A DNA stretch of 64,000 nt from an uncultured Alphaproteobacteria bacterium (GTDB lineage: Bacteria; Pseudomonadota; Alphaproteobacteria; HIMB59; GCA-002718135): assembly GCA_902584805.1 (NCBI GenBank), contig CACIBE010000006.1:1-64000 (forward strand), written 5' to 3'. The position numbers were made by a program, and so were the translations under genes. Positions 1 to 12,464 of the stretch are shown piece after piece. The first letter of the stretch is position 1. Each line of letters begins with the position of its first letter. The notes below the pieces were generated by a model. That model ran no database searches and had not been told where the DNA came from. It saw nothing but the letters and a program-made list of their open reading frames with translations.

Positions 1-795
1 AATTTAAATCCTTGGCAAAAAGTTCAAGTTTCTCGTCACGGAGAAAGACCGCATACACTAGATTACATTAAGCAAATTTTTGATGACATGGTACTTTTAC
101 ATGGGGATAAGAAATATGCTGATGATAATGCAATATTGGGTGGGTTAGCAAAAATTGATGGTAATTCAGTTTTTTTTGTTGGCACTGAAAAAGGAAATAC
201 AATGGAAACAAGAATTAAACATAACTTTGGCATGGCTAAACCAGAGGGATATAGAAAAGTTCAAAGATTATTGAAATTAGCGGAAAAATTTAAATTACCA
301 TTAATATCATTTGTAGATACAGCAGGCGCATTTCCTGGGAAGGATGCGGAGGAAAGAGGGCAATCAGAATCTATAGCCTCATCAATACTTAATTTTTTAA
401 AAGTAAAAACACCTACAATATCTGTAATAATTGGAGAAGGGGGGTCTGGTGGAGCAATAGGAATAGCAACCTCTGATAGGGTATTAATGCTTGAACATTC
501 AATATATTCGGTGATCTCTCCTGAAGGGTGTGCTTCTATATTATGGCGAAATACAGAATTTTCTCAAGAAGCAGCAAAAACTCTGAAACTAACATCTAAA
601 GATTGTAAAAATTTTAAAATTATTGATGATATTATACCAGAGCCGTACGGTGGTGCTCATAGACATCCTATAAAACAAGCTGAGATATTAAAAGAAAAGA
701 TCAAATATTTTATGAATGAATTGAATCAAACTTCAATTGAAGATTTAGTTAAAATAAGAAAAGACAAATATCTAAATATTACTTCGGATATTTAA
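1..795 (+). CDS. accA: Acetyl-CoA carboxylase carboxyltransferase subunit alpha (5' truncated by window edge)
   Basis: Frame 1 is open from base 1 ([23 protein letters not shown]...) into ORF 88..795; [38 protein letters not shown] is the AccA core. Confidence 0.96.
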   Translation, partial: NLNPWQKVQVSRHGERPHTLDYIKQIFDDMVLLHGDKKYADDNAILGGLAKIDGNSVFFVGTEKGNTMETRIKHNFGMAKPEGYRKVQRLLKLAEKFKLPLISFVDTAGAFPGKDAEERGQSESIASSILNFLKVKTPTISVIIGEGGSGGAIGIATSDRVLMLEHSIYSVISPEGCASILWRNTEFSQEAAKTLKLTSKDCKNFKIIDDIIPEPYGGAHRHPIKQAEILKEKIKYFMNELNQTSIEDLVKIRKDKYLNITSDI

Positions 796-3311
796 TTACC
801 ATGACATTGTTTATATTTTTTACCTGAGCCACATGGGCAAGGTTCATTTCTACCTATTTTTTTAGTTATAATTCTTCTTGGTTCTTGTATTTGTTTTCTA
901 TTAGTATCATTTTTATTATTTTCATTTACTAACTTAATATTAAAGAGTGTTTTTAATACTCTCTCATTTTGGTTTGAAAGCATTTCATCAAAATAATCAA
1001 AAGATTCCTTTTTATATTCATAAAATGGATCTTTACCTCCCATAGCTCTTAAATTAACACTTCCGCGCAGGGAATCCATTGCAGCTAGATGATCTCTCCA
1101 ATCTTTATCTATTTGAAAAAGCATTACTCTTTTTTCTGCAAACTTTAGTAGTTCATAAGAATATTGATGTTGTTTTTCTTTATATTTTTGGTTTATCTCA
1201 TCTAATAATCGTTTTTTAATCTCTTCATCATCAACACCTTCTTCATCAAGCCATTTTAAGACTGGAATATCTATATTAAATATTTCTTTAGTTTTTTCTT
1301 TTAACAAATTTCCATCCCATTCATGTGAGTATTTTTTTGGAGGAATTGTATTTTCAATTATATAATTTACATAATCCAAAATCATATCTTCTATAATTTT
1401 AGATTGATCATTTGTATTAAGAATTTCTTTTCTGTTTTGATATATTATTTTTCTTTGATCATTCAATATATCATCAAATTTTAAAATCTGTTTTCTCATA
1501 TCAAAATTATGACTTTCAACTTTTTGTTGAGCACGTTCTAAAGATTTGGTAATCATCGAATGTGTAATCACCTCACCATCTTTCAGACCTAATTTTGATA
1601 ATACATTTTCAAGAGTTTTTGATCCAAATATTCTCATAAGATCATCTTCCAATGATAGAAAAAAAATACTTTCGCCAATATCTCCTTGCCTTCCCGATCT
1701 ACCTCTTAGTTGATTATCTATTCTTCTACTTTCATGTCTTTCTGTACCAATTACCAGTAATCCACCAGCATCAATTGCTTCTTTTTTTAAAATATCATCG
1801 CCATTACCTAATTTAATATCAGTTCCTCTTCCGGCCATATTCGTTGAAATAGTAATATTTCCAGGCATTCCTGCATCTTCAATTATTTTTGCTTCACTCA
1901 TATGATTTTTAGCATTTAGAACATTGTGCTTAAGATTTTCTTTTTTTAATAAATCAGAAATTTTTATTGAATTTTCTACAGATGTGGTTCCTATGAGTAT
2001 TGGTTGATTGATTTTATTTCGTGATTTAACAAGATCTAATACGGCATTATATTTTTCTCTTTTTGTCATATAAATTTGATCATTTTTATCAATACGATTT
2101 ACTTTTATATTCGGAGGAATATCAACAACCTCTAAATTATATATACTTTCAAATTCTTTAGCTTCTGTTGTGGCAGTTCCTGTCATTCCACTTAGACGAT
2201 GATATGTTCTAAAAAAATTTTGATATGTAACAGATGCAATAGTTTGATTCTCTTTTTGGATTACTAGATTTTCTTTTGCTTCTATAGCTTGATGCAGTCC
2301 ATCACCATATCTTCTACCTTCCATAGCCCTGCCAGTTAATTCATCAATAATAACTATATTTCTATCTTTTATTATGTAATCTCTATCTTTTATAAATAAA
2401 TGATGCGCTCTAAGAGCCTGTATAATATTATGGTTTAAAACCATATTTCCTAAATCCTGAAGTGTGCCCTCTTTGATGATTCCATTATCTTTCAGTAATT
2501 TTTCGCAAAATTCCATTCCCTCATTGGTAAGTAAAATACTTTTGCTTTCTTCATTAATTTCAAAATCATTCTCTCTAAGAATTTTTATAATTTTATCAAT
2601 TTTAGGAAATAAATCTGTATTGGAATTAGATTCAGCAGATATTACAAGAGGCGTTCTGGCCTCATCTATTAATATGCTATCTACTTCATCAACTATTGCA
2701 AATGCATTTTTTTTAAAACATAATTTATTATAATCATTTTTGAGATTATCTCTTAAATAATCAAATCCTATCTCATTATTTGTTGCGTAAACAATATCTG
2801 CATCATACTGGTTAGATCTTTCTTCAAGTGCTGTTTCAGCAGTTACACACCCTACACTAAGACCAAGAAAATTATATATATTCCCCATCCATTCAGCATC
2901 TCTTTTTGCAAGATAATCATTAACTGTAATAATATGTACGGATAAGTTTTCTATAGCATTTGCATAAGCAGCTAGAGTTGCAACTAAGGTTTTTCCTTCT
3001 CCAGTTTTCATTTCAGTTATCTTGTTTTCATATAAAACCATTCCACCTATTATTTGAACATCATAATGTTTCATATTTAATGTTCTTTTGGATACTTCTC
3101 TTACTACTGCAAATATTTCTGGTAATAATTTATTTATTGATCCTGTTTCTTTAAATTCATTTCTAAAATAATTAGTTTTATCTTTTATTTCTTGATCTGA
3201 AAGTTTAGAAATTCGTTCTTCTAGTTTATTTACTTGTTCAACAAAACCTGCATATTTTTTTAGAGAATTAGACTTTATTGAGCCAAAAAATTTATTAACG
3301 ATATTGATCAT
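792..3311 (-). CDS. secA: Preprotein translocase subunit SecA
   Basis: [45 protein letters not shown]-terminal SEC-C zinc motif [14 protein letters not shown]; start moved to [10 protein letters not shown] (ORF track begins 24 codons upstream). Confidence 0.97.
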   Translation of the reverse strand: MINIVNKFFGSIKSNSLKKYAGFVEQVNKLEERISKLSDQEIKDKTNYFRNEFKETGSINKLLPEIFAVVREVSKRTLNMKHYDVQIIGGMVLYENKITEMKTGEGKTLVATLAAYANAIENLSVHIITVNDYLAKRDAEWMGNIYNFLGLSVGCVTAETALEERSNQYDADIVYATNNEIGFDYLRDNLKNDYNKLCFKKNAFAIVDEVDSILIDEARTPLVISAESNSNTDLFPKIDKIIKILRENDFEINEESKSILLTNEGMEFCEKLLKDNGIIKEGTLQDLGNMVLNHNIIQALRAHHLFIKDRDYIIKDRNIVIIDELTGRAMEGRRYGDGLHQAIEAKENLVIQKENQTIASVTYQNFFRTYHRLSGMTGTATTEAKEFESIYNLEVVDIPPNIKVNRIDKNDQIYMTKREKYNAVLDLVKSRNKINQPILIGTTSVENSIKISDLLKKENLKHNVLNAKNHMSEAKIIEDAGMPGNITISTNMAGRGTDIKLGNGDDILKKEAIDAGGLLVIGTERHESRRIDNQLRGRSGRQGDIGESIFFLSLEDDLMRIFGSKTLENVLSKLGLKDGEVITHSMITKSLERAQQKVESHNFDMRKQILKFDDILNDQRKIIYQNRKEILNTNDQSKIIEDMILDYVNYIIENTIPPKKYSHEWDGNLLKEKTKEIFNIDIPVLKWLDEEGVDDEEIKKRLLDEINQKYKEKQHQYSYELLKFAEKRVMLFQIDKDWRDHLAAMDSLRGSVNLRAMGGKDPFYEYKKESFDYFDEMLSNQNERVLKTLFNIKLVNENNKNDTNRKQIQEPRRIITKKIGRNEPCPCGSGKKYKQCHGN

Positions 3312-3387
3312 TTTGTGATAAGTTGAAGCTAATATATGAAAAATATTTCTTCTACAAAGTAATTTAATCAAAAATATAGTCAATAAA

Positions 3388-4587
3388 ATGATTTCATTAT
3401 TTAAACCAAAAAAAATTAAAGATTTTAATCCTAAAGGGCTTAAAATCTATACTTTCAACGCTGGATTTAAAAAAAAAGATAAAGATCTTTTATTAATAAT
3501 TTTTGATAGAATTATAAATGTATGTTGTGTCTATTCAAAAACATCTACACCTTCAGCGCCTATAATTTGGGATAAAAAGAATAATAAAGGCAAAGTTAAA
3601 GCCTTAGTTGTAAACTCAGGAAACGCCAATGCACATACTGGTAATCATGGTCTCAAAATTATTGATAATTATGTAAAAAAATTATCAAAAAAAATTCAAT
3701 GCAAAAAAAATGAAATATTGGTATCATCAACTGGTGTTATAGGTGAAAAATTTAACCCAAGTTTAATTACAAATAAATTTAAAATTTTAAAACCTAAAAA
3801 TAAAAATAGTATATTAGAGAGTGCTAAAGCAATTATGACAACAGATACCTTCCCTAAGGTATCAATCAAAAATATTAATTTAGATAATCACTCATTTAAG
3901 GTTTATGGAATAGCGAAAGGATCAGGCATGATACAGCCAAATATGGGAACAATGTTGGCGTATATTTTTATAGAATGTGAAGTTCCAAAACAATTTATGA
4001 ATAGACTTCTTAAAAATAATCTAGACAACACATTTAATTCAATAACTGTAGATAGTGATACATCAACAAGTGACACATTAATGATGTTTTCAGTTGGTAA
4101 TAAAAAAATAAATTTAAGTAAAAAAAATTTCAAAATATTAAATAACAAAATATATGAATTAATGCATGATTTATCTCTTCAAGTAATTAAAGATGGAGAA
4201 GGTGTCTCTAAATTAATAATAGTAAATGTTTTGAATGCAAGATCAAAAAATCAAGCAAAAAAAATAGCATTTGGTATTGCAAATTCTCCTTTGGTAAAAA
4301 CAGCAATAGCAGGAGAAGATGCAAATTGGGGTAGAGTAATAATGGCAATTGGTAAAACTGGAGAAAACATTAATCAAAATAAAATTAGAGTTTTATTCGG
4401 AAATAATATTGTTTGTGAAAATGGTTCAATTAGTAAAAAAATAAATATAAAAAAACTCGATCAGTACATGAAAAACAGCATTGTGGAAATTAATGTAAAA
4501 TTAAATTTAGGTAAGTTTTATCATACCGTTTATGGAAATGATCTAACTTTTGAATATTTGAAGATTAATGCTGATTATAGATCTTAA
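3388..4587 (+). CDS. argJ: Bifunctional glutamate N-acetyltransferase / amino-acid acetyltransferase
   Basis: [31 protein letters not shown] self-cleavage region, [16 protein letters not shown]. Confidence 0.95.
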   Translation: MISLFKPKKIKDFNPKGLKIYTFNAGFKKKDKDLLLIIFDRIINVCCVYSKTSTPSAPIIWDKKNNKGKVKALVVNSGNANAHTGNHGLKIIDNYVKKLSKKIQCKKNEILVSSTGVIGEKFNPSLITNKFKILKPKNKNSILESAKAIMTTDTFPKVSIKNINLDNHSFKVYGIAKGSGMIQPNMGTMLAYIFIECEVPKQFMNRLLKNNLDNTFNSITVDSDTSTSDTLMMFSVGNKKINLSKKNFKILNNKIYELMHDLSLQVIKDGEGVSKLIIVNVLNARSKNQAKKIAFGIANSPLVKTAIAGEDANWGRVIMAIGKTGENINQNKIRVLFGNNIVCENGSISKKINIKKLDQYMKNSIVEINVKLNLGKFYHTVYGNDLTFEYLKINADYRS

Positions 4588-4589
4588 TT

Positions 4590-5366
4590 TTATTTTTTCC
4601 AAGCACAAATTGTATTATAATTTACATCAAGATTAAAATTTTCATCATAATAATTTTTTTTGAATTGTTTTTCTAAATGAACAAAATATTTCTTATTTTC
4701 AAAATAATTCCTTTTATCAATCCCTGAGTAAGATAAATTTAGGAATCTTACATCATCAAGTAGTTTTTTAAAAACTGAATATCCTATAGTAAAATTATTA
4801 GTATTTATTAAAGGTGCGTCAAAATTATAAAATTTAAGTATTTTAAAAATATCATTTATATCTAAACTTGGATTAACTCTCTGATACATACCTCCGTACA
4901 AAAAATTGTCAGTTTCATACATTGAGTTTACAAGCTGATATATATTTTCTGTACTAGGGACAGTTGCAATAAAAAGTCCATTTGAATTAAGGGTATTAAA
5001 AATATTTTTTATTAATTTCTCAAAACTGGAAGTTAATTGACAAAAAAAATTACTAAAAATTAAATCAAATTTTTTATTTTTAATTACTAAATTATCCATA
5101 TCAATTTCTATTAATTTTTGATCAGTTTTTTTTGTAAAAAGAGATAAATCAATATCAGCACTTGTTATAGAACAAGAGGGAAATTTTTCTTTAATATAAT
5201 TAATTACTAAATTATCATTAATTCCAAGTTGCAAAATATCATCAAAAGGACCTTTTAAAATATCTAAAGAATCAATTATATTCTTACTTATTTGATTATA
5301 TATAAAGTTTTCACCGTATTTTCTATCTTTAGATCTTAATAGTTTAAGATATTTTTTGTTTATCAT
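4590..5366 (-). CDS. SAM-dependent methyltransferase (BioC/NDUFAF5-like)
   Basis: Rossmann-like methyltransferase pattern (DDILQLGINDNLV, FDLIFSNFFCQLTSSFEKLIKNIFNTLNSNGLFIATVPS); position in alphaproteobacterial secA-argJ-ubiG neighbourhood. Confidence 0.7.
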   Translation of the reverse strand: MINKKYLKLLRSKDRKYGENFIYNQISKNIIDSLDILKGPFDDILQLGINDNLVINYIKEKFPSCSITSADIDLSLFTKKTDQKLIEIDMDNLVIKNKKFDLIFSNFFCQLTSSFEKLIKNIFNTLNSNGLFIATVPSTENIYQLVNSMYETDNFLYGGMYQRVNPSLDINDIFKILKFYNFDAPLINTNNFTIGYSVFKKLLDDVRFLNLSYSGIDKRNYFENKKYFVHLEKQFKKNYYDENFNLDVNYNTICAWKK

Positions 5367-5393
5367 TTTTTTTATAAAGTATAAAAAGTAATT

Positions 5394-5876
5394 ATGGATA
5401 TTATCCTTAAAGAGATAGTTACAATTATTAAAGAAGAAACTGAAAATATTAATAAAAAAATCTATGGAACTACTTTTTTAGAAATATTAAAAGAAAAGAT
5501 ACTAAACAAACAAGATCAAATTTCTTTAAAAAATCTAGTAATGCAAAATTCTAATATTGAATTAGAAGAAAATATAAATGTTCTTGAAAAAAATCTTTTT
5601 TTTAAATTATCCCTATACCAAACTCCCAAATCATTATTGAAATTCGAACTGAAAAAAAATTTTCTACTTATTATTTTTAAAGAGCTTGTAAAAATTGATA
5701 TTTTAAATCAAAAAACTCAAAAATATATCAATATTAGCTTAAAACCTTTTATGGGTGTAACATTGTCAAAGGGGACAGTATGTAATTTAAATTTTCCAAA
5801 AAATTCATTAATAATGGAATTAGAATCTGAAGATGGTGATTTTGATATTGAAAAAAACACAGATGAAACAATATAA
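5394..5876 (+). CDS. Hypothetical protein, no recognised family
   Basis: 160 aa ORF between housekeeping genes, 5 nt before DUF1178 gene; beta-rich C-terminus. Confidence 0.6.
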   Translation: MDIILKEIVTIIKEETENINKKIYGTTFLEILKEKILNKQDQISLKNLVMQNSNIELEENINVLEKNLFFKLSLYQTPKSLLKFELKKNFLLIIFKELVKIDILNQKTQKYINISLKPFMGVTLSKGTVCNLNFPKNSLIMELESEDGDFDIEKNTDETI

Positions 5877-5881
5877 GAGAT

Positions 5882-6295
5882 ATGATCGTATTTAATCTTT
5901 GTTGTTCAGATTGTGATTTTTCTTTCGAAGGTTGGTTCGAAAATACGAATGATTACAACAAGCAAATTAAACAAGGGTTAGTGTCTTGTCCCTCATGTAA
6001 TAGTATTCAAATTAGAAAAGGTTTAATGGCACCAAATGTAACAAAAAAAACAAATTCAAAAATTTCTAAAAGAAATAAATCAATTGCTTCTAATGTTAAA
6101 AGGCTAAAAAAGATTATAGAAAAAGAATTTGATTATGTAGGTGATAAATTTACCGAGGAAGCAAAAAAAATTAAATATGGTGAAGCTAAGGAACGTGCAA
6201 TTTATGGCGAAGCTTCAATTGAACAAACTAAAGAACTAATGGAAGAAGATATTGATGTATTACCATTACCTTTTTCAACAAAAAAAACTAATTAA
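5882..6295 (+). CDS. DUF1178 family protein
   Basis: MIVFNLCCSDCDFSFEGWF...VSCPSCNS N-terminal zinc-ribbon-like pattern typical of DUF1178. Confidence 0.88.
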   Translation: MIVFNLCCSDCDFSFEGWFENTNDYNKQIKQGLVSCPSCNSIQIRKGLMAPNVTKKTNSKISKRNKSIASNVKRLKKIIEKEFDYVGDKFTEEAKKIKYGEAKERAIYGEASIEQTKELMEEDIDVLPLPFSTKKTN

Positions 6296-6995
6296 TTAAA
6301 TTTGCAGTACAAAAATAATTCACTATAAAGTTTTTTGATAATTTCCATTCCCCCCTTAATGGATCAAAAACAAGCCCTTTAATATTTTTAAAATGAAAAT
6401 TTTCTTGCATTAAAGTTTTTTTTAATTCTTCAGGTTTGATTAATTTATAATAATCATGCGTTCCTTTAGGTATCCATTTAAGTATATTTTCAGCAATACT
6501 AATAGCAAATAATTTAGAAAGTGAGTTTCTATTAATTGTGGAAATTATAATTATACCATTCTTATTTAAATTTTTTTTTATTTTTTTAATAGTTTTTTTC
6601 CAATCATCTAAATGTTCTAAAACTTCAAACATTAGTATTAAATCAAATTTTCCATCCAATTTTGATTTTTCAACATCTTTATGAATATAATTAATTTTAA
6701 GTTTATTTTTTTTGGAATGTATTTTAGCAGCACTGATATTATTTGGAGCAAAATCTATTCCCGTAACTTTTGCACCTAATCTCGCCAATGGCTCGCAAAT
6801 TATTCCTCCCCCACAACCCACATCCAGTATTTTTAAATTTTTAATGTCCCTATTTCCAATTTGATCCAGTATGTAATTCATTCTATGACTTTTGATTTGA
6901 TGAAGAATCTTAAATTTTCCGTTTTCATTCCACCATTCATCTGAAAGTTGATTAAACAAGGCAAATTCTTCATTTTTTGATTTTGTATTCATCAT
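6288..6995 (-). CDS. ubiG: Ubiquinone biosynthesis O-methyltransferase UbiG
   Basis: WWNENGKFKILHQIKSHRMNYI, KILDVGCGGGIICEPLARLGAKVTGID, NRNSLSKLFAI, WIPKGTHDY. Confidence 0.93.
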   Translation of the reverse strand: MMNTKSKNEEFALFNQLSDEWWNENGKFKILHQIKSHRMNYILDQIGNRDIKNLKILDVGCGGGIICEPLARLGAKVTGIDFAPNNISAAKIHSKKNKLKINYIHKDVEKSKLDGKFDLILMFEVLEHLDDWKKTIKKIKKNLNKNGIIIISTINRNSLSKLFAISIAENILKWIPKGTHDYYKLIKPEELKKTLMQENFHFKNIKGLVFDPLRGEWKLSKNFIVNYFCTANLIN

Positions 6996-7058
6996 AAAAC
7001 TTGTTTGTTAGGAACAATAATTATAATAGCTCAAATAATTTAAATAATATTTAAGTCA

Positions 7059-8270
7059 ATGAAACTTATAGTAATGAAATTTGGTGGTACTTCAGTTGGC
7101 AGTATCGATAAAATCAATAATGTTGCAAACATTGTTGAAAAGCAACTAAATGACAAAAAGCTAATTGTTGTTTTATCTGCAATGTCAGGCGTTACAAATA
7201 AATTGCAAGAATATATAGATGAAATTGAGTCAAATGAGATTATTGAAAATGATTTAATTTTAACATCTGGTGAAGCTGTTTCAGTTGGACTTCTTTCGGC
7301 TATTTTAAAAAAAAGAAATATTAAATCTATTCCATTACTTGGATGGCAAATCCCAATTATAACAGACAGCAACCATCAAAAAGCTAAAATCTTAAACATA
7401 GATAAAGTAAGAATTTATAAATATCTAAATGATAATGATGTTTTAGTAATTGCTGGATTCCAAGGTATCGATATAGATGGAAAGATTACATCATTAGGAA
7501 GGGGTGGTTCTGATACAACTGCAGTTGCTGTTGCCGCTGCTGTTGATGCTGATAGATGTGATATTTACACAGATGTTGATGGTGTTTATTCAACTGATCC
7601 AAATCTGGAACCCAAAGCTAAAAAAATTAATAAATTAGCATTCGAAGAGATGTTAGAAATGTCGTCTACTGGAGCAAAAGTACTTCATACTCGCTCCGTT
7701 GAATTAGCGATGAAAAATAATCTTACATTGCAAGTACTTTCTTCAATAACAAAACAAAGTGGTACACTTGTTGTAGATGAAAATAAATTAATTGAAAAAG
7801 AAATTGTAAGCGGAGTGAGCTTTAGTAATAATGAATCAAAACTAACATTATCTGGTATTGCTGATAAACCTGGTATATCTGCAACAATTTTTGGATTGTT
7901 AGCTAATAATAATATTAATGTAGATATGATTGTTCAAAATACATCACAAGATGGTGTAACTGCAAATATCACCTTTACTGTTCCAAATAGTGAAATGCAT
8001 AAGGCTAAAAAAATATTAGAAGAAAATCAAAAATTAATTGATTTTAAATCTATTGAAACCGATAGTAATATTTCTAAAATTTCAGTAATTGGTATGGGGA
8101 TGATGTCCCAATCTGGAGTAGCAAAGAAAATGTTTACAACTTTAGCTAATAATTCAATTAATATATTAGCTATCTCGACATCAGAAATAAAGATAAGTGT
8201 CTTAATTAATAAAAAATTTACAAAAATTGCTGTAAAATCTCTACATGAAGCATATAATCTGGGCAATTAA
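7059..8270 (+). CDS. lysC: Aspartate kinase
   Basis: VMKFGGTSVG, LGRGGSDTTAVAVAAA, CDIYTDVDGVYSTDP, two ACT domains at C-terminus. Confidence 0.96.
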   Translation: MKLIVMKFGGTSVGSIDKINNVANIVEKQLNDKKLIVVLSAMSGVTNKLQEYIDEIESNEIIENDLILTSGEAVSVGLLSAILKKRNIKSIPLLGWQIPIITDSNHQKAKILNIDKVRIYKYLNDNDVLVIAGFQGIDIDGKITSLGRGGSDTTAVAVAAAVDADRCDIYTDVDGVYSTDPNLEPKAKKINKLAFEEMLEMSSTGAKVLHTRSVELAMKNNLTLQVLSSITKQSGTLVVDENKLIEKEIVSGVSFSNNESKLTLSGIADKPGISATIFGLLANNNINVDMIVQNTSQDGVTANITFTVPNSEMHKAKKILEENQKLIDFKSIETDSNISKISVIGMGMMSQSGVAKKMFTTLANNSINILAISTSEIKISVLINKKFTKIAVKSLHEAYNLGN

Positions 8271-9056
8271 ATGAAAACAGTAGGTCAAATTTTATTAATT
8301 GCAAGAAACTCCAAAAATCTTTCTATTAGTGATATATCAATTGAGTTAAAAATTTCTAAAACTATCATTATTGATCTCGAAAATGATAGTATAAAAAATA
8401 ATCCAGATATTATTTTTAATATTGGACATCTAAGATCTTACTCAAATTTTCTTGAGTTAGATACTGACACAATTATCAAAAAATTTAAAAATCAAGTGTC
8501 ATTTAATATTAAGGAAGAGAAAAAGAATATTACCCCAATAGTAGAAAACAATTTTTTTAAAATAGAAAAATTTTTTGCTGCTTCTATAATCATGGTTGTG
8601 TTTACTTCATTTTACTTTTTATTCGTTGATCAAAATGATAATGAAACTAACTTTGCTTTAATTCCAGATATACCTGAAAGTTTAGAACCAATAGTCGAAA
8701 AAGCTAATACTTTTGATAATTTATCTAAAAGTAGTGATATTAAAAAAAATGATTTGATAAATAATTCTAGTGCTATAGCATCAACAGAATTTGATGAAAA
8801 TTTGACAACAGTTGCAACATTAAAAATGTTAAATCCAACTTGGCTACAATTAAGAGATGAAGAGAATAATATTGTTTTAAGCAAGTTAATGGATAAAGAT
8901 GAAGAATTTTCATATGAATTAAAATTGAATTACAATATTACAGCAGGAAATGCAGGGAACATTTTAGTTCTTATAGATGATGAAGTAAGAGGAAAGATAG
9001 GCAAATACGGTGATATTTTAGACTCTTTTGTTTTATACAAAGATTTTACAAACTAA
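8271..9056 (+). CDS. RodZ-like helix-turn-helix membrane protein with DUF4115-like C-terminus
   Basis: N-terminal HTH (VGQILLIARNSKNLSISDISIELKIS), one TM segment, C-terminal WLQLRDEENNIVLSKLMDKDEEF. Confidence 0.82.
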   Translation: MKTVGQILLIARNSKNLSISDISIELKISKTIIIDLENDSIKNNPDIIFNIGHLRSYSNFLELDTDTIIKKFKNQVSFNIKEEKKNITPIVENNFFKIEKFFAASIIMVVFTSFYFLFVDQNDNETNFALIPDIPESLEPIVEKANTFDNLSKSSDIKKNDLINNSSAIASTEFDENLTTVATLKMLNPTWLQLRDEENNIVLSKLMDKDEEFSYELKLNYNITAGNAGNILVLIDDEVRGKIGKYGDILDSFVLYKDFTN

Positions 9057-9060
9057 ATAG

Positions 9061-10158
9061 ATGCTTAGACCGTATCAAAAAATTAATAGAAGAAAATCGC
9101 GCGTTATTAAAGTTGGAAATATTAGCATTGGAGGCAATAATCGTATTGCAGTTCAAACAATGACAAATACTCTGACTTCTAATGCCAAAGATACTATTGC
9201 TCAAATAGAAAGATCTGCAAAACTTGGAGTTGATTTAGTTCGCGTTTCTGTTCCAGATAAAGAATCTTCACATTCTTTAAAGGAAATTGTCAAACATAGC
9301 CCTGTACCTATAATTGCTGATATACATTTTCATTACAAAAGAGGTATTGAAGCAGCAAACAATGGCGCTTCTTGTATTAGAATTAATCCAGGTAACATTG
9401 GGAGTGTTGAAAGAATAAAAGAAGTTATAAAAGCTGCAAAAGATAATAATTGCTCAATTAGAGTAGGGGTTAATGCAGGAAGTTTAGAAAAACAAATTTT
9501 AGAAAAATTTTCTGAACCTAATCCAGAAGCTTTAGTTGAAAGTGCTAAATTAAATATAAAGATACTTGAAGATAATGATTTTACTAATTTCAAAATCAGT
9601 GTCAAATCTTCTGATATATTTATGTCTATAAAAGCATATGAGCAATTAGCTGAATTATGTGATTATCCTTTGCATTTAGGTATTACAGAGGCAGGAGGAA
9701 AAAGAACAGGCTCAATTAAATCATCAATTGGAGTTGGAAATTTACTTTTGAGAGGAATAGGAGATACAATTAGAATATCATTGTCAGATGAGCCAGAGGA
9801 AGAGGTAAGAGTTGGTTTTGAAATCTTAAAAAGCTTAGGATTAAGGAATAGAGGTGTGAAAATCATATCATGTCCCTCATGCGCTAGACAACAATTTGAA
9901 GTAATAAAAACTGTAAAAAACTTAGAAAATAAATTAGATGATATTTCCACTCCTATAACAGTGTCAATAATTGGATGTGTTGTTAATGGTCCAGGTGAAG
10001 CAACTATGACAAATATTGGAATAACTGGTGGCGGAAATGATACACATATGATTTATCTTGATGGTAAAAAAAATAATGTTGTAAAAAATGTTGATTTAGA
10101 AAATTATCTTGAAGATCTAATTAGAAAAAAAACTAAAGAAATAGAACTTAGTAATTAA
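9061..10158 (+). CDS. ispG: 4-hydroxy-3-methylbut-2-en-1-yl diphosphate synthase
   Basis: [52 protein letters not shown]. Confidence 0.96.
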   Translation: MLRPYQKINRRKSRVIKVGNISIGGNNRIAVQTMTNTLTSNAKDTIAQIERSAKLGVDLVRVSVPDKESSHSLKEIVKHSPVPIIADIHFHYKRGIEAANNGASCIRINPGNIGSVERIKEVIKAAKDNNCSIRVGVNAGSLEKQILEKFSEPNPEALVESAKLNIKILEDNDFTNFKISVKSSDIFMSIKAYEQLAELCDYPLHLGITEAGGKRTGSIKSSIGVGNLLLRGIGDTIRISLSDEPEEEVRVGFEILKSLGLRNRGVKIISCPSCARQQFEVIKTVKNLENKLDDISTPITVSIIGCVVNGPGEATMTNIGITGGGNDTHMIYLDGKKNNVVKNVDLENYLEDLIRKKTKEIELSN

Positions 10159-10159
10159 T

Positions 10160-11404
10160 ATGAAATTAAGATCAGTAAGAGGTACACATGACATATTTGG
10201 GGAAGAAATAGATAAATTTAACTTTATTTCTAATATTGTTTCTAAAAATGCTAATTTAAAAGAATATAAAGAAATCCAGACACCAATTTTTGAATTTAGT
10301 GATTTATTTACAAAACCTCTTGGAGAACATTCTGATGTTGTGTTGAAAGAAATGTATTCATTTGAAGACAGAAATAATGAATATTTAACACTACGCCCTG
10401 AGTACACAACACCCATGATTAGAGCGGCCATTACTAATAATCTCTTAAACGATCTACCATTAAAAATTTTTGGAATTGGACCAATGTTTAGAAGGGAAAG
10501 GCCGCAAAAGGGTAGATATAGACAATTTAATCAAATTAATTTTGAAATACTTGGAACTAGAGATTTTCTTGCTGATGTTGAGTTAATTTCTATGTCAAAT
10601 AATATTTTAAACGAACTGTTACCTAAATCTAAAATAAAACTTCATATTAATTCTTTGGGAGATAAAAAAACGTTAATTGATTTTAAAAAAAGTCTTACAA
10701 AGTATTTTAATACCCATATAAAAAAACTATCAGAAGAAAGCGTTAAAAAAATTGAAACTAACCCATTAAGAATATTAGATTCAAAAAATCAGGAAGATGT
10801 TGAAATTTCACTATCTTCACCTAAAATATATGAATACTTCACAGATGAAGCTAAAAAGCACTACGAGGATCTTAAAAGATCATTAAAAATACTAGAAATT
10901 GATTTTGAAGAAAACACTAATCTCGTTAGAGGTCTTGATTATTATTGTAATACAGTATTCGAATACAAATCAGATAATTTAGGAAGTCAAGATACATTAC
11001 TTGGTGGTGGAAGATATGACGGTTTAATAAAAGTATTAGGCGGGCCTGATATACCAGGTATTGGATGGGCCGCAGGTATTGAAAGAATTGCACTATTAAT
11101 GAAGTACGAAAAAAAAATAAGTTCAACTATTCATATTGCAGTAACAAATGAAAAATTTACAGATTATTTTCTTTATCTACAAAAATATTTATCTGAAAAT
11201 AGAATTTCATATTACTGGAATTATAAATACAATTTAAAAAAATCATTTACAAAAGCAAATACATCTTCAGCATCATATATAATTATTATTGGAGAAAATG
11301 AGTTTAATGGTGATTTTTTTACTATTAAAAATTTAATGACTGGCGAACAAAAAGAATTAAAGCTTAATCAAATATCTAATCATTTGAATGATAAATCTAG
11401 ATAA
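10160..11404 (+). CDS. hisS: Histidyl-tRNA synthetase
   Basis: [58 protein letters not shown]. Confidence 0.96.
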   Translation: MKLRSVRGTHDIFGEEIDKFNFISNIVSKNANLKEYKEIQTPIFEFSDLFTKPLGEHSDVVLKEMYSFEDRNNEYLTLRPEYTTPMIRAAITNNLLNDLPLKIFGIGPMFRRERPQKGRYRQFNQINFEILGTRDFLADVELISMSNNILNELLPKSKIKLHINSLGDKKTLIDFKKSLTKYFNTHIKKLSEESVKKIETNPLRILDSKNQEDVEISLSSPKIYEYFTDEAKKHYEDLKRSLKILEIDFEENTNLVRGLDYYCNTVFEYKSDNLGSQDTLLGGGRYDGLIKVLGGPDIPGIGWAAGIERIALLMKYEKKISSTIHIAVTNEKFTDYFLYLQKYLSENRISYYWNYKYNLKKSFTKANTSSASYIIIIGENEFNGDFFTIKNLMTGEQKELKLNQISNHLNDKSR

Positions 11405-12464
11405 ACAATTTTCAATAATTTTAGAAAAATTTAAATTAATAGAAAATTCATTAAACAATATAAATGATATTGACTCAAATGAATTAATTAAATTAAACAG
11501 AGAATATTCAGATCTCCGACCAATTGTAGAAAAAATTCAAGAATACAATAATTTTCAAAAAGATATATTAAATCTTAATGAGTTAGTAAAAGATAATGAT
11601 TTAGAAATTAGTAATATAGCTGAATCGGAACTCATTGAAAAAAAAAATCAAATTAAAGATCTTGAACAGGAATTATTGAAGTTACTAATACCAAAAGATG
11701 AAAATGACTCTAAAAATTCAATTTTAGAAATCAGAGCTGGTACTGGAGGTGATGAAGCATCTCTTTTTGCTTCTGATTTATTAAATATGTATCAGAGATA
11801 TGCAGATTTAAATTCATGGAAATTTGATATTTTATCAATATCAGAAACAGGTCTAAAGGGAGTGAAGGAGGCTATTTGTAATATTTCAGGATTAAATGTT
11901 TTTTCAAAACTAAAATTCGAATCTGGTGTTCACAGAGTGCAAAGGGTTCCAACAACTGAAAGTAGTGGAAGAGTACATACGTCAGCTGCTACTGTAGCAG
12001 TTCTACCTGAAGCTGAAGAGGTTGATATTCAAGTTCTTGATAAAGATTTAAGAATTGATGTTTTTAGATCAAGTGGACCAGGAGGCCAATCTGTCAATAC
12101 TACTGATAGTGCTGTAAGAATAACTCACATTCCAACTGGTATAGTAGTTTCTCAGCAAGATGAAAAATCTCAACATAAAAATAAAGCAAAAGCTTTAAAG
12201 ATTTTACGATCAAGATTACTAGACAATCAAATACAAGAAAAAAACAAAGAAAGATCTGAGCAAAGAAAAAATCAAGTAGGTTCCGGAGATAGATCTGAAA
12301 GAATAAGAACCTATAATTTTCCTCAAGGAAGGGTTTCTGATCATAGAATAAATCTTACATTGTACAATCTGTCAGAAATACTTGAGGGTAAAATTGATGA
12401 GTTGATAAACCCTTTAATTGCTGAAGAAGAGAGTACAAAGTTAGCAAATATGAAAAATGAATAA
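11388..12464 (+). CDS. prfA: Peptide chain release factor 1
   Basis: [54 protein letters not shown] (GGQ motif). Confidence 0.97.
   Translation: MINLDKQFSIILEKFKLIENSLNNINDIDSNELIKLNREYSDLRPIVEKIQEYNNFQKDILNLNELVKDNDLEISNIAESELIEKKNQIKDLEQELLKLLIPKDENDSKNSILEIRAGTGGDEASLFASDLLNMYQRYADLNSWKFDILSISETGLKGVKEAICNISGLNVFSKLKFESGVHRVQRVPTTESSGRVHTSAATVAVLPEAEEVDIQVLDKDLRIDVFRSSGPGGQSVNTTDSAVRITHIPTGIVVSQQDEKSQHKNKAKALKILRSRLLDNQIQEKNKERSEQRKNQVGSGDRSERIRTYNFPQGRVSDHRINLTLYNLSEILEGKIDELINPLIAEEESTKLANMKNE

Noticed and set aside
2464-3154. Plus-strand ORFs 2464..2733 and 2960..3154 inside secA
   Set aside because: Antisense open frames within a clear secA; low-complexity hydrophobic translations with no domain. 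The same applies to other antisense ORFs (3903, 7040, 8027, 8630, 9333, 9663, 10117, 10926, 15153, 23127, 24451, 30276, 30687, 36071, 38452, 42002, 45779, 46685, 48745, 51955, 53210, 53466, 53581, 55485).
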